Source: Actinomycetota bacterium
GTDB lineage: Bacteria > Actinomycetota > Nitriliruptoria > Nitriliruptorales > Nitriliruptoraceae
Length of the DNA stretch: 64,000 bases
Direction of reading: 5' to 3'
Assembly: GCA_019347575.1 (NCBI GenBank)
Contig: JAHWKY010000020.1
Location: forward strand, 1 to 64,000
Part shown: positions 33,511-41,317 of the stretch, in pieces
Layout of the letters: the number at the start of each line of letters is the position of its first letter
Position numbering within the stretch: the stretch's first letter is position 1
Program-made: the position numbers and the translations under genes
The notes under the pieces: model-generated
Database searches by the model: none
What the model saw: only the letters and a program-made list of their open reading frames with translations
Told to the model about the DNA's origin: nothing

Positions 33511-33930
33511 TCAGGCGTCCCAGAACGGGTCGACCCGGTAGGGGTCGTCGGTGATGGACCACATCTCGACGATCGCGCCGTCCTCGAGGTGCGCCACGAT
33601 GACCAGCGAGTACGCGATCGACTCGCCGCCCCGCTCGGCCGTGACGTCGATCAGCGCGACCGCGTCGGAGTCGTTGGCGAAGATCTCGAACGGGGAGGTG
33701 TTGAAGGTGCCGCCGGTCAGCTCGTCGATCCGGCGGAACAGGCCCACGATCGCGTCGCGCCCGACGTAGGTGCCCGAGATCCGCGAGCGGCCGTTGACGC
33801 GGTAATGGCAGTGCTCGTCGAGGACGGCAGCCGCGGCCGCGTAATCCTCCGCGGCGAAGGCTTCGAACGCCGCGCGGATGCGCGCGGCGGTGGGGTGCTC
33901 CGAGCCCGAGCCCGACGTCGGTGAGGCCAT
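33511..33930 (-). CDS. SnoaL-like (nuclear transport factor 2 fold) protein
   Basis: A 139-residue cone-fold protein: AARIRAAFEAFAAEDYAAAAAVLDEHCHYRVNGRSRISGTYVGRDAIVGLFRRIDEL, then IFANDSDAVALIDVTAERGG and EDGAIVEMWSITDDPYRVDPFWD. Members include polyketide cyclases, isomerases and proteins of unknown role. His and Asp residues in the pocket hint at acid-base chemistry, but no reaction is assigned. ATG 33930 follows a CTACGT-like box by about 7 nt, so it may be leaderless. It is upstream of the methyltransferase. Confidence 0.78.
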   Translation of the reverse strand: MASPTSGSGSEHPTAARIRAAFEAFAAEDYAAAAAVLDEHCHYRVNGRSRISGTYVGRDAIVGLFRRIDELTGGTFNTSPFEIFANDSDAVALIDVTAERGGESIAYSLVIVAHLEDGAIVEMWSITDDPYRVDPFWDA

Positions 33931-34013
33931 CGTGGCAACGTAGACCCTCGCCGAGGGGTGCGCGAAGACGGGCGGCCGAACGGACCCGCTACGACGCGCG
34001 TCGACCGGACTCG

Positions 34014-34880
34014 CTAGGACGGACGGCCGACGAGCTCGGCGCTGACCTCCCACAGCTTGCGGGCGAGGTCGTCATCGCGTGCGACACGCGACGGCTTCAC
34101 CTCCCGCCGGCCCTTGTAGTAGCGGCCGGTCCGCCCCTCGAGCTGCGGGGCGCCGGCGACGAAGACCGACGTCCGCGCTCCCTGCTCGGGGGTCTTGAAG
34201 AAGGGCCGCGCCAGCCACAGGCCGATCCGCAGCAGCCCCGTCGTGTCGCTGCCCCAGCCGGTCCGGACCGTGCCGGGGTGCAGCGCGTTGGACGTGACCC
34301 CCGAACCCTCCAGGCGTCGGGCGAGTTCGCGAACGAACAGCACGTTCATGAGCTTGGTGCGCGCGTACTCGACGAGACCCACGAAGGGCCGGTGCTCGCT
34401 GTCGAGGTCGTCGAAGTCGATGCCCCGCGCCGACCGGTGCGCCGCGGATGCCACCGTGACGATCCGTGCCGGAGCGGCGGCCCGGATCCGATCGAGGAGC
34501 AGGTCGGTGAGCAGGAACGGGGCGAGGTGGTTGGTCTGGAACAGCATCTCGTGCCCGTCGACGGTCTCGCGCCGCTCCGACAACGTCAGGCCGGCGTTGT
34601 TCACGAGCACGTCGAGCCGCTCGTGGCGCGCCCCGAACGCATCGGCGAACCTGTGGACGTCGGTCAGGTCGGCGAGGTCAAGCGTCATCGCCTCGAGCGC
34701 GGCCGACGGGACTTCGTCGCGGATGCGCTCGATCGCCTCGTCGGCCCGCTGCTGCGAACGCGACGTGATGACCACCTGCGCGCCGCGGCGCGCCAGCCCG
34801 ATCGCGGTCCACTCGCCGATACCCGAGCTACCGCCCGTCACCAGGACGGTCCTGCCCGACAGGTCGGTCGCGTCCGTCAC
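34014..34880 (-). CDS. SDR-family oxidoreductase (retinol-dehydrogenase-like)
   Basis: A 288-residue SDR: VLVTGGSSGIGEWTAIGLARRG (cofactor), DVLVNNAGL, RIVTVASAAHRSA (Ser), YARTKLMNVLF (Tyr, Lys) and NALHPGTVRTGWGSD. It follows the RDH11-14/WWOX-like branch, with an NADP-preferring Ser-Arg-Ser after strand 2 (ITSRSQQR). GTG 34880 has GGAGGTGA upstream. The HD-GYP-LuxR gene stops 3 nt upstream, so they are cotranscribed. The substrate is unknown. Confidence 0.85.
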   Translation of the reverse strand: MTDATDLSGRTVLVTGGSSGIGEWTAIGLARRGAQVVITSRSQQRADEAIERIRDEVPSAALEAMTLDLADLTDVHRFADAFGARHERLDVLVNNAGLTLSERRETVDGHEMLFQTNHLAPFLLTDLLLDRIRAAAPARIVTVASAAHRSARGIDFDDLDSEHRPFVGLVEYARTKLMNVLFVRELARRLEGSGVTSNALHPGTVRTGWGSDTTGLLRIGLWLARPFFKTPEQGARTSVFVAGAPQLEGRTGRYYKGRREVKPSRVARDDDLARKLWEVSAELVGRPS

Positions 34881-34883
34881 GTG

Positions 34884-36479
34884 TCACCTCCGCTGGTAGC
34901 GGGGGAGCGGTCGCGTGGCGGGATCGGGTGGGGTCAGGCGTGTCCGATCCACGATCGCGTGTTCCACCGCGGCGAGGGTCGCCGCGGCCCGGCTGCTCAC
35001 CCCGAGCTTCATCCCGATGGTCTGCAGGTGGCTCGCGACCGTTCGGGTCGTGATGTGGAGCCGTTCGCTGATGCGCTCGTCGTCCTCTCCCTCGGCCGCG
35101 AGCCGCAGAACCTGGACCTCTCGGTGGGTGAGCGCGGCGGGCCACGTGGTCCGCCCCGGAGGTGGGGTGCGTCGCGCGGCCGCGTGGAGGGTGGCCTCGA
35201 CGCTGTCGCGGCCGAGCCGGCCGTCGCTCACCTCGCGGCGCAGATGCTTGGCTGCATCGTCCGGATCCAGCGCGGGACGGTAGGGGCGCGGCTCGGTCAG
35301 GGCCTGGTAGACGTCCGCGGCGGCGAGGATGCGGCCCAGCAGCGGCTGATCCGCCTCGGGGGCGGCGCGGTGGTAGCCGGAGCCGTCGAGACGCTCGTGG
35401 TGTCGACCGACGATCGTTCCCAGGTGCGCGAGCGTGGTGCTGCGTGCCAGCAGACGTTCCGAGTGCTCGCTGTGGCTGCGGATGCTGCGCCACCCGCGCT
35501 CGTCGGGCTCGTCCTCGTCGGTCCAGACCCCGAGCGGAACGGCGACGCGTCCGAGGTCGTGCAGGCAGCCGGCGTGCAGCAGCGAACGGATGTCGGTGCG
35601 GGCGAGGTCGAGCTCCCTCGCCGCATCCGAGGCCAGCGCCCCGACCGCCGCCGAGTGGCCGGTGAGGAAGGGGATCTTCAGGTCGCCGAAGTGCCCGACC
35701 GCGGCGATCGCGTCGTCGAGGTGCTCTTCGGCGATCGTGTGTCGCGGGGTGGGTTCGGCGCCGAGCATGTCGTCCCAGCCGAGCTGCGGTCGCCGCGCGA
35801 GCACGGTCGAGGCCCGCCGGTCCACCAGATCGACCAGCACCGGATCGTGGTCCTTCCCGGAACGCTCTCGCAGCGGTGCGACGAGGTCCTCGGGATGGTC
35901 GGCCGCGGGGGCGGCCAGGACGTGCGCTATCCGGGCGATGCGCGCGGTGACGGGGGTGGACTCACGGCTGACGCCGTTGGGCCAGCCGTGCCCGTCCCAG
36001 CGTTCGTGCACGTGGTGGAGCGCGAGCCCGACCCCGGAGCGCAGCCCGAGCCAACGCGACAGCGTCGAAGCGGCCTCGGCGTCGGCTCGGTACACGCGGT
36101 GCAGCACCCGCGGTCCCAGGGCCAGTCCGCGCAGTGTCGCGCGCGCACGCCCCGCCCGCTTGCCGTCCGCGGCACCGCGCGCGACCCGCGCCATCGCCCC
36201 GCGCGGGCGGCGCAGGTCGACGTCGGCGACGCGGCTCTGGGCCGCGATGTCGTCCTCCGCGAGGACCTGAAGTTCGCGGGCACGGGCGGTGCAGCCGAGG
36301 TCCCGCAGCAGCGCCACGTAGAACGCCTCGTGGCGGTCCACCGGGTCGAGCTCGAGCAGCTCGGCGATGCGGACCGCGAACACCGCAGCGCGCAGGCCCT
36401 GACCTGCCGGTCGGCCCTCTGCGAGGTCGGTCGCCAGCGACACCACACCGGCGAGCTCCGCCAGGCGAAGGCGCCTCAC
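34884..36479 (-). CDS. Tandem HD-GYP-like protein with C-terminal LuxR DNA-binding domain
   Basis: A 531-residue protein with an unusual composition. Near 155-166 it has HHVHERWDGHGW, a GYP-like motif of a first HD-GYP module whose upstream HD is degraded to RD (residue 60). The second module has HD at 307-308 (LHAGCLHDLGR) and HHERLDGSGYH at 360-369; the classic P of GYP is His here. Residues 448-510 (LTHREVQVLRLAAEGEDDERISERLHITTRTVASHLQTIGMKL) are a LuxR helix-turn-helix. HD-GYP domains usually hydrolyse cyclic di-GMP, so it may sense or degrade a signal and bind DNA directly. GTG 36479 overlaps the CoA-transferase TGA. Confidence 0.85.
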   Translation of the reverse strand: MRRLRLAELAGVVSLATDLAEGRPAGQGLRAAVFAVRIAELLELDPVDRHEAFYVALLRDLGCTARARELQVLAEDDIAAQSRVADVDLRRPRGAMARVARGAADGKRAGRARATLRGLALGPRVLHRVYRADAEAASTLSRWLGLRSGVGLALHHVHERWDGHGWPNGVSRESTPVTARIARIAHVLAAPAADHPEDLVAPLRERSGKDHDPVLVDLVDRRASTVLARRPQLGWDDMLGAEPTPRHTIAEEHLDDAIAAVGHFGDLKIPFLTGHSAAVGALASDAARELDLARTDIRSLLHAGCLHDLGRVAVPLGVWTDEDEPDERGWRSIRSHSEHSERLLARSTTLAHLGTIVGRHHERLDGSGYHRAAPEADQPLLGRILAAADVYQALTEPRPYRPALDPDDAAKHLRREVSDGRLGRDSVEATLHAAARRTPPPGRTTWPAALTHREVQVLRLAAEGEDDERISERLHITTRTVASHLQTIGMKLGVSSRAAATLAAVEHAIVDRTRLTPPDPATRPLPRYQRR

Positions 36480-37597
36480 GGCGAGCGCTCCAGGTCGCCC
36501 TGGTGCTCACCCAGGCCGGGCGCTGCCGCGGGGGGCTGGCTGCCGTGCAGCGGCCCGCGCACGAGCCGGTACGCACCGGCTCCCTCGCCCACCTCGACGA
36601 CGATGCCGCGCGCGGCGACGTAGGGCGTGGCGATCGCCTCGAGCAGTGACAGCACCGGGGCGTTGGGGACCTGAGCCGCATCCAGTCGGCGCTTGGCCTC
36701 GTCACGATCGAGTCGACCGAGCGCTCCTGCGACGACCTGATCGACTCGGTCCCGAGCGACACGGCGCCCTGCCCCGGTCCGCAGCGTCGGGTCGGATGCC
36801 AGCTCGGTCAGCCCCAACGCGTCGCAGAGTCGCGGCCAGAACTTGTCGGCAAGGGCCGCGACCACCAGCCAGCCACCGTCGGCGGTCGCGTAGGCGCGGT
36901 AGGGCACCACCTCGTGGTGCCCTGATCCGACCCGGGGCGGCTCGTCACCGGTGTGCAGCGCGGCCGTGGCCATGTACGACAGCAGCGGCAGGGTGGCGTC
37001 GAGCAGCGGGATCTCGATGTGGGTGCCTCGCCCCGTCCGCTGTCGCGCCACCAGACCGCCCAGTGCCCCCAGTGCCGCCCACAGGCCGGCGGCGAGGTCG
37101 CTGATCGGTACGCCCGCACGCGCTGGTGGGCCGCCCGGTTCACCCGTGACCGCCATGATGCCGGCCTCGGCCTGCACGGTGACGTCGAACGCACCCTCGT
37201 CGCTGCGCTCCGACCCGCGTGCGTAGCCGCTCACGGTGACGTGCACGAGGTGCTGGTGGCGCGTGGCCACGGTCTGCGGATCGAGGCCCAGGTCGCGGGC
37301 GGCGCCGGGGCGGAAGTTGTCTACGAGCACGTCGACGTCCCCGAGCATCCGGTCGAGCGCGGCCCGGTCGTCGGCGTCCGTGAGATCGAGGACGACCCCA
37401 CGCTTGCCGGTGTTGAACGTGGCGAAGTACAGCGACCGACCGTCGGCGTGGGGACCGATCTCGCGTGCGGGGTCCCCTTCGGGTGCCTCGACCTTCGTGA
37501 CCGTCGCGCCCATCTCGGCGAGCACGTGCGCGGCGAAGGGGCCCGCCAGGACCCGCGACAGGTCCACGACGCGCACACCTTCGAGCAGCCCGGTCAC
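36476..37597 (-). CDS. CaiB/BaiF-type (family III) CoA-transferase
   Basis: A 373-residue CoA-transferase: VRVVDLSRVLAGPFAAHVLAEMGATVTKVEAPEGDPAREI, then YFATFNTGKRGVVLDL, DVLVDNFRPGAARDLGL, and FDVTVQAEAGIMAVTGEPGG, where the family's catalytic Asp lies. The family moves CoA between carboxylic acids, such as carnitine, formate/oxalate or aromatic acids. GTG 37597 is chosen because GGGGAGG lies 5 nt upstream; the GTG 6 nt earlier is inside that site. It is followed by HD-GYP-LuxR with a GTGA overlap. The upstream region is occupied by two copies of the 33-bp structured repeat. Confidence 0.85.
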   Translation of the reverse strand: MTGLLEGVRVVDLSRVLAGPFAAHVLAEMGATVTKVEAPEGDPAREIGPHADGRSLYFATFNTGKRGVVLDLTDADDRAALDRMLGDVDVLVDNFRPGAARDLGLDPQTVATRHQHLVHVTVSGYARGSERSDEGAFDVTVQAEAGIMAVTGEPGGPPARAGVPISDLAAGLWAALGALGGLVARQRTGRGTHIEIPLLDATLPLLSYMATAALHTGDEPPRVGSGHHEVVPYRAYATADGGWLVVAALADKFWPRLCDALGLTELASDPTLRTGAGRRVARDRVDQVVAGALGRLDRDEAKRRLDAAQVPNAPVLSLLEAIATPYVAARGIVVEVGEGAGAYRLVRGPLHGSQPPAAAPGLGEHQGDLERSP

Positions 37598-37614
37598 ATC
37601 CACCTCCCCGCGCT

Positions 37615-37673
37615 GTGCTACCGCTTCGCTACTTGAGCACTGTCGCTGTGCTACCGCTTCGCTGCTTGAGCAC
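37615..37673. repeat. Structured repeat family, array A (2 units)
   Basis: Two 26-bp cores at 37615-37640 and 37648-37673, period 33 bp, oriented minus. Each has an outer stem GTGCT/AGCAC and inner GC-GAA-GC. They lie between the CoA-transferase start and the MarP-like stop. Confidence 0.85.
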
Positions 37674-37699
37674 TGGCGGGCGTGACGGTACCGGGTTGC

Positions 37700-38875
37700 T
37701 CAGACGCACCGTCCCGTGCCCGGGGCGGGTGGGGACTCGAGGAACGCCCGCAGCTCGGATGCGTCGAGCGCGAACGACGACGTCGCGCGATCAGGTGACA
37801 CAGCGAAGACCGCACCGGCGATGCCGCCCGACTGCGTGATCACGGCCGCGCCCGAGTCGCCTCGCTGCAGCTCGGCCGCCAGGAACATGACCTGGCGCTC
37901 GACCCGCGCTTCGTCGTAGATGTCCTTGCCCACGGTCGGCTGGATCGAGCGGACCGTGCCGGGTGCCACCCGAGGCTCGTTCTGGCCACCCGGGTAGCCG
38001 ATGATGGCGACGCCCGACTCCTCGGATGCCTCGGTCAGCTGCAGCGGCTGCTGTCCCAGACCGGGGACGTCCAGCAGGGCGAGATCCCGCGCGGGATCGA
38101 AGGTGACAACGTTGGCCGGGAGCACCTGTCCATCGGGGCGGCGTACCTCGACGACGTCGGCGCCGGCGATGACGTGCGCGTTGGTCACGACTCGGTCGAC
38201 CGCCACCGCGAAGCCGCTGCCCTCGAAGCGGGCATCGCATCCCTGGGATTCCACGTTGACGGTGGAGGCGGTGACGGCCGCGACGACCTCGGGTGCGACC
38301 GGGACCTCCGATGGCGGGGGTCCCGTGTCGGGTGTCGGCCGCAGGTCGGCGAACACCTCGGGGAAGCGCGTGCGGTCGACCAGCGTCTGGATGGTCGCGA
38401 CGGTGTCCGGGGGTTCGGGCGTCACACCTTCGACCCAGCCGGCGATCGCCGAGCCCCGGATCTGTTCCGAGGCGGTCGGTGAGAACGCCGCCGCGACCGG
38501 GGCAGCCAGCCAGACGAAGACGACCAGACCGACGACCCCCGCGACGGCCCCGGCGCTGCGATCGATGGTGCGCAGCGACGACCGCTGCACGCTCGTCCGT
38601 AGCTGCCAGCCGACCACCTCGCCCAGGGCCATGCCGGCGCCGACGGTGAGGAACAGCACGACGAGTCCGACGCCCATCCTCGTGAGGGGTTCCGCCGTAT
38701 CGAAGGCGCCGAGCGCGAAGGGCACGGTCACCGTCGTCGCGAGCAGTCCCACGATGAGTCCCGCCCAGGACGCTCCGCGGGCGAGGAAGCCCATGCGGTA
38801 GCCACCGATCGCCGCGACGATCAGCAGGACAGCCAGCAGCAGGTCGAGCAGGTTCACCGCCGTACTGTGCTGCAT
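37700..38875 (-). CDS. marP: MarP-like membrane serine protease (CvpA plus trypsin domain)
   Basis: A 391-residue protein. Four membrane helices in residues 8-130 form the CvpA/colicin-V-production-like domain. The extracytoplasmic protease domain follows, with His234 (VVTNAHVIA), Asp264 (FDPARDLALL) and Ser341 (ELQRGDSGAAV). Mycobacterial MarP uses the same architecture to cleave a cell-wall hydrolase and protect against acid and oxidative stress. Cysteines 213 and 390 could form a disulfide. ATG 38875 has GAGGA 5 nt upstream. The substrate is not known here. Confidence 0.9.
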   Translation of the reverse strand: MQHSTAVNLLDLLLAVLLIVAAIGGYRMGFLARGASWAGLIVGLLATTVTVPFALGAFDTAEPLTRMGVGLVVLFLTVGAGMALGEVVGWQLRTSVQRSSLRTIDRSAGAVAGVVGLVVFVWLAAPVAAAFSPTASEQIRGSAIAGWVEGVTPEPPDTVATIQTLVDRTRFPEVFADLRPTPDTGPPPSEVPVAPEVVAAVTASTVNVESQGCDARFEGSGFAVAVDRVVTNAHVIAGADVVEVRRPDGQVLPANVVTFDPARDLALLDVPGLGQQPLQLTEASEESGVAIIGYPGGQNEPRVAPGTVRSIQPTVGKDIYDEARVERQVMFLAAELQRGDSGAAVITQSGGIAGAVFAVSPDRATSSFALDASELRAFLESPPAPGTGRCV

Positions 38876-38952
38876 CCGGTCCTCGTGGCACGCATCCGGC
38901 CCCCGGCCGACCGGCCACGCCCCGCACGCCCCGAGTGGACCCCCACCAGGCG

Positions 38953-38967
38953 GTGTGCGAGGCTCCG
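38953..38967 (+). promoter_or_regulatory. Shared upstream box, copy 1
   Basis: GTGTGCGAGGCTCCG lies 23 nt before ATG 38991. The identical 15 bases lie 22 nt before ATG 39732. The distance to the start is conserved, so it may be a common promoter or leader element. Confidence 0.35.
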
Positions 38968-38990
38968 TCCGGTGCTGTCCGCGGGGAACG

Positions 38991-39674
38991 ATGTTCGAAC
39001 GGTTCACGGAGCAGGCGCGGCGTGCGGTCGTGCTCGCGCAGGAGGAGGCACGGCGCCTGCACCACGACTACATCGGCACCGAGCACCTACTCCTGGGCCT
39101 GATCAAGGTGGGCGACGGGGCCGGCGCCACGGCCCTGACGGAACTCGGCGTCTCGCTGACCGCCGTCCGCCACCAGGTCGAGTCCATCGTCGGGCCTGGA
39201 CGACATGTACCCGTGGGGCACGTTCCCTTCACCCCGCGCGCCAAGAAGGTGCTGGAGCTCAGCCTCCGCGAGGCGCAGCAGCTCGGCGAGGACTTCATCG
39301 GCAACGAGCACGTCCTCCTCGGGCTGCTCCGTGAGGGGGAAGGGCTCGCGGCACTGATCCTGATGAAGCTGGGTGTGGACCTCGAGCGGATGCGCGAGAC
39401 CGTCGTCCGGGTCCTTGATGAGCAAGCATCCCGGTCTTCCCGACGGCGCCGGTCCAATTTCGTCGAGGCTGGCACCGGGGCGCTCGAGGTCGTTCGCGCA
39501 GCGGCGGGAGCCGATCCGCCCCGATGCCCCCACTGCCGCTCGTCCATCGACGAACAGCTGCGTACGTCGCGCTTGCCGGCGACCGACGACACGGGGGCGG
39601 CCGCCACGGTGCTGGTCGTCTGGTGTGGGGTCTGCGGGACCAACCTCGGCGTGATCGGGGTGGACGGCGGTTGA
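38991..39674 (+). CDS. Clp N-domain protein with C-terminal zinc-ribbon-like module
   Basis: A 227-residue protein. The first 145 residues are a double Clp-N repeat: FERFTEQARRAVVLAQEEARRLHHDYIGTEHLLLGLIKVGDG, then FTPRAKKVLELSLREAQQLGEDFIGNEHVLLGLLREGEG, as in ClpC. No AAA+ domain follows. The last 80 residues have CPHCRSS and WCGVCGTN, two CxxC pairs suggesting zinc binding. It could act as an adaptor or decoy for ClpC or its substrates, which is inference. ATG 38991 has GGGGA 4 nt upstream. A 15-nt box upstream is shared with the next gene. Confidence 0.82.
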   Translation: MFERFTEQARRAVVLAQEEARRLHHDYIGTEHLLLGLIKVGDGAGATALTELGVSLTAVRHQVESIVGPGRHVPVGHVPFTPRAKKVLELSLREAQQLGEDFIGNEHVLLGLLREGEGLAALILMKLGVDLERMRETVVRVLDEQASRSSRRRRSNFVEAGTGALEVVRAAAGADPPRCPHCRSSIDEQLRTSRLPATDDTGAAATVLVVWCGVCGTNLGVIGVDGG

Positions 39675-39694
39675 CGTTGGCCCCACCGTCCCGT

Positions 39695-39709
39695 GTGTGC
39701 GAGGCTCCG
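39695..39709 (+). promoter_or_regulatory. Shared upstream box, copy 2
   Basis: Identical 15-base sequence to 38953-38967, placed 22 nt before ATG 39732. Confidence 0.35.
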
Positions 39710-39731
39710 CCGACCACCAGGGGAGGGACGG

Positions 39732-40142
39732 ATGACCAAGGGACGTGGTCCGATCGTCGAGCAGCTGCGGACGCATCCGCTGTTCGACGGGCTGAGCGAC
39801 AAGGACCTCGACGCGGTCGCCGGGCTGGTCGAGCCCTTGCAACTGCGAGCCGGCGCCACCGTGATGCTCGAGCGCTACCACGGCGAGCAGCTCCTGGTGA
39901 TCGTCTCCGGCAGCGTCGAGGTCACTCGCGATGGCGAGCACGTCGCGACGGTCGACGCGGGCTCGTTCGTGGGCGAGATGGGGATGCTCCGTGGCGAGGA
40001 CCGTTCCGCCACCGTGCGCGCGGCCAGCGACGTGAAGATGCTCACCGTCGACCGCACGTCCTTCGACGACCTGGTCGAGCGGTTCCCGGTCATCCGCAGC
40101 CGGCTCGAGGACGAGATGCGGGCCCGCGAGGACGGCGCGTAG
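39732..40142 (+). CDS. Cyclic-nucleotide-binding (Crp-like) domain protein
   Basis: A 136-residue single-domain protein. The cNMP fold is visible: LRTHPLFDGLSDKDLDAVAGLVEPLQLRAGATVMLERYHGEQLLVIVSGSVEVTRDG, then FVGEMGMLRGEDRSATVRAASDVKMLTVDR. The GEMGML...RSATVRA region is the phosphate-binding cassette, with the usual Glu and Arg. There is no DNA-binding domain, so it is a regulatory subunit or sensor that needs a partner. GGGAGGG lies upstream of ATG 39732. It ends 11 nt before the convergent hydrolase. Confidence 0.85.
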   Translation: MTKGRGPIVEQLRTHPLFDGLSDKDLDAVAGLVEPLQLRAGATVMLERYHGEQLLVIVSGSVEVTRDGEHVATVDAGSFVGEMGMLRGEDRSATVRAASDVKMLTVDRTSFDDLVERFPVIRSRLEDEMRAREDGA

Positions 40143-40153
40143 CGAGCGGCGCC

Positions 40154-41317
40154 TCAGGCACCTCGCGTGATCGCGCCACCGATCGTGGCCCAGGCAGGAT
40201 GCCGGGGGTCGATCACGTCGAAGTGGCCGGCACCGTCGATGACGACGTGATCGACCGCGTCGCCGCTCGCCCGAGCGGCGACGGCGTAGGTCGCGCCCTG
40301 GGAGGCAGGGACGAGCCGATCGTCCGCTCCGTGCACCACGGTCTGCGGCACTCCGATCGGGACCAGCTCCAGCGGCGACGCCTCCGCGAGGCGGGAGGAG
40401 CGGTCCCCGATGAACCGCGACACCGCACCTCCTCCGAGCCCGTCGCGGTGTGCAGTCGGCAGATCGAGCACGCCTCCCAGCGTGACCACGTGGACGGGGC
40501 GGGGCCGACCGGGATCGTGCGCGGCGCTGGCTGCGTACCACACCGCTAGTTGCGCCCCGGCCGAGTGCCCGGCCAGCGTGAGTCGCGACGTGTCGAGTGG
40601 CAGCCGCTGGGCGAGCTCCTCGAGGTGTCCGATGCCCGCTGCTACATCGTGGGCGGTGGTGGGCCACCCACCGTGGCCACCCACGCGTCGGTACTCGAGG
40701 TTGACGGTGACGGCACCGGCGCTGGTCAGGTCGACGGCGACACCCTCCATGAGGTCCCGCTCCCAGGGCTGGAGCCAGAACCCCCCGTGCAGGAGCACCA
40801 CGACCGGGTGCCGACCGTCTCCGACAGGTAGGCGCACGTCGGCCACGAGATCGGGGTGGTCGCCGTAGCTGAAGGTCTGCACCGGCCACACCTTGCGGTG
40901 GACCAGGTGGTGCAGCGCCCACCGGAACCCGTCCGCGCCCCGCCCGTGGATCGTCCACACGCACGCCGGACTCAGCAGCGATGCCGGTGCGCCGGGAAGG
41001 GAGCGGTCGCGGAGCTGTACCTCGACGACCGGGATAGACACCTCGAGCAGCGCCGCGGCGAGCGCCTGGGACTCGAAGGCGAGGGGGCCGGGGTGGAGCA
41101 CGACACCGTCGTAGTCGGCGGCTGCATCGCGGAGTCGCTCCAGCAGCGCCTCGTCGCTGCGCGGCTGGTCGATGTCGACCCGCACGCCCACCTCGGCTCC
41201 CCAGATGTCGCACAGCGCGTCGAGCTCGCGCAGGTCCCGCGGCGCCGCCAGCGGTCCATGGCGATCGACGGCGGCGTCCGGGCCGTGCAGGACCAGGACG
41301 CGACCCACGCCGTTCAC
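40154..41317 (-). CDS. Fusion: degenerate dehydroquinase-II-like domain plus alpha/beta hydrolase (possible formylkynurenine formamidase)
   Basis: A 387-residue two-domain protein. Residues 1-140 resemble type II 3-dehydroquinate dehydratase (VLVLHGPDA, DYDGVVLHPGPLAFESQALAAAL, IPVVEVQLRD, HGRGADGFRWALHHL). The catalytic positions are lost: the EVHLSN His is Gln99-Leu-Arg-Asp, and the LGxRxPxxYG loop is absent. Residues 150-387 are an alpha/beta hydrolase with HGGFW (177-181), GHSAG (nucleophile Ser252), Asp332 and His365, the pattern of kynurenine formamidase-like esterases. GTG 41317 overlaps the acyl-CoA dehydrogenase stop. With kynA and kynU nearby, formamidase is a good guess but unproven. 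Confidence 0.8.
   Translation of the reverse strand: MNGVGRVLVLHGPDAAVDRHGPLAAPRDLRELDALCDIWGAEVGVRVDIDQPRSDEALLERLRDAAADYDGVVLHPGPLAFESQALAAALLEVSIPVVEVQLRDRSLPGAPASLLSPACVWTIHGRGADGFRWALHHLVHRKVWPVQTFSYGDHPDLVADVRLPVGDGRHPVVVLLHGGFWLQPWERDLMEGVAVDLTSAGAVTVNLEYRRVGGHGGWPTTAHDVAAGIGHLEELAQRLPLDTSRLTLAGHSAGAQLAVWYAASAAHDPGRPRPVHVVTLGGVLDLPTAHRDGLGGGAVSRFIGDRSSRLAEASPLELVPIGVPQTVVHGADDRLVPASQGATYAVAARASGDAVDHVVIDGAGHFDVIDPRHPAWATIGGAITRGA

Noticed and set aside
40154-40560. Shikimate-pathway dehydroquinase activity for the N-terminal domain
   Set aside because: The catalytic Tyr loop and His are missing, and no other shikimate gene is nearby.
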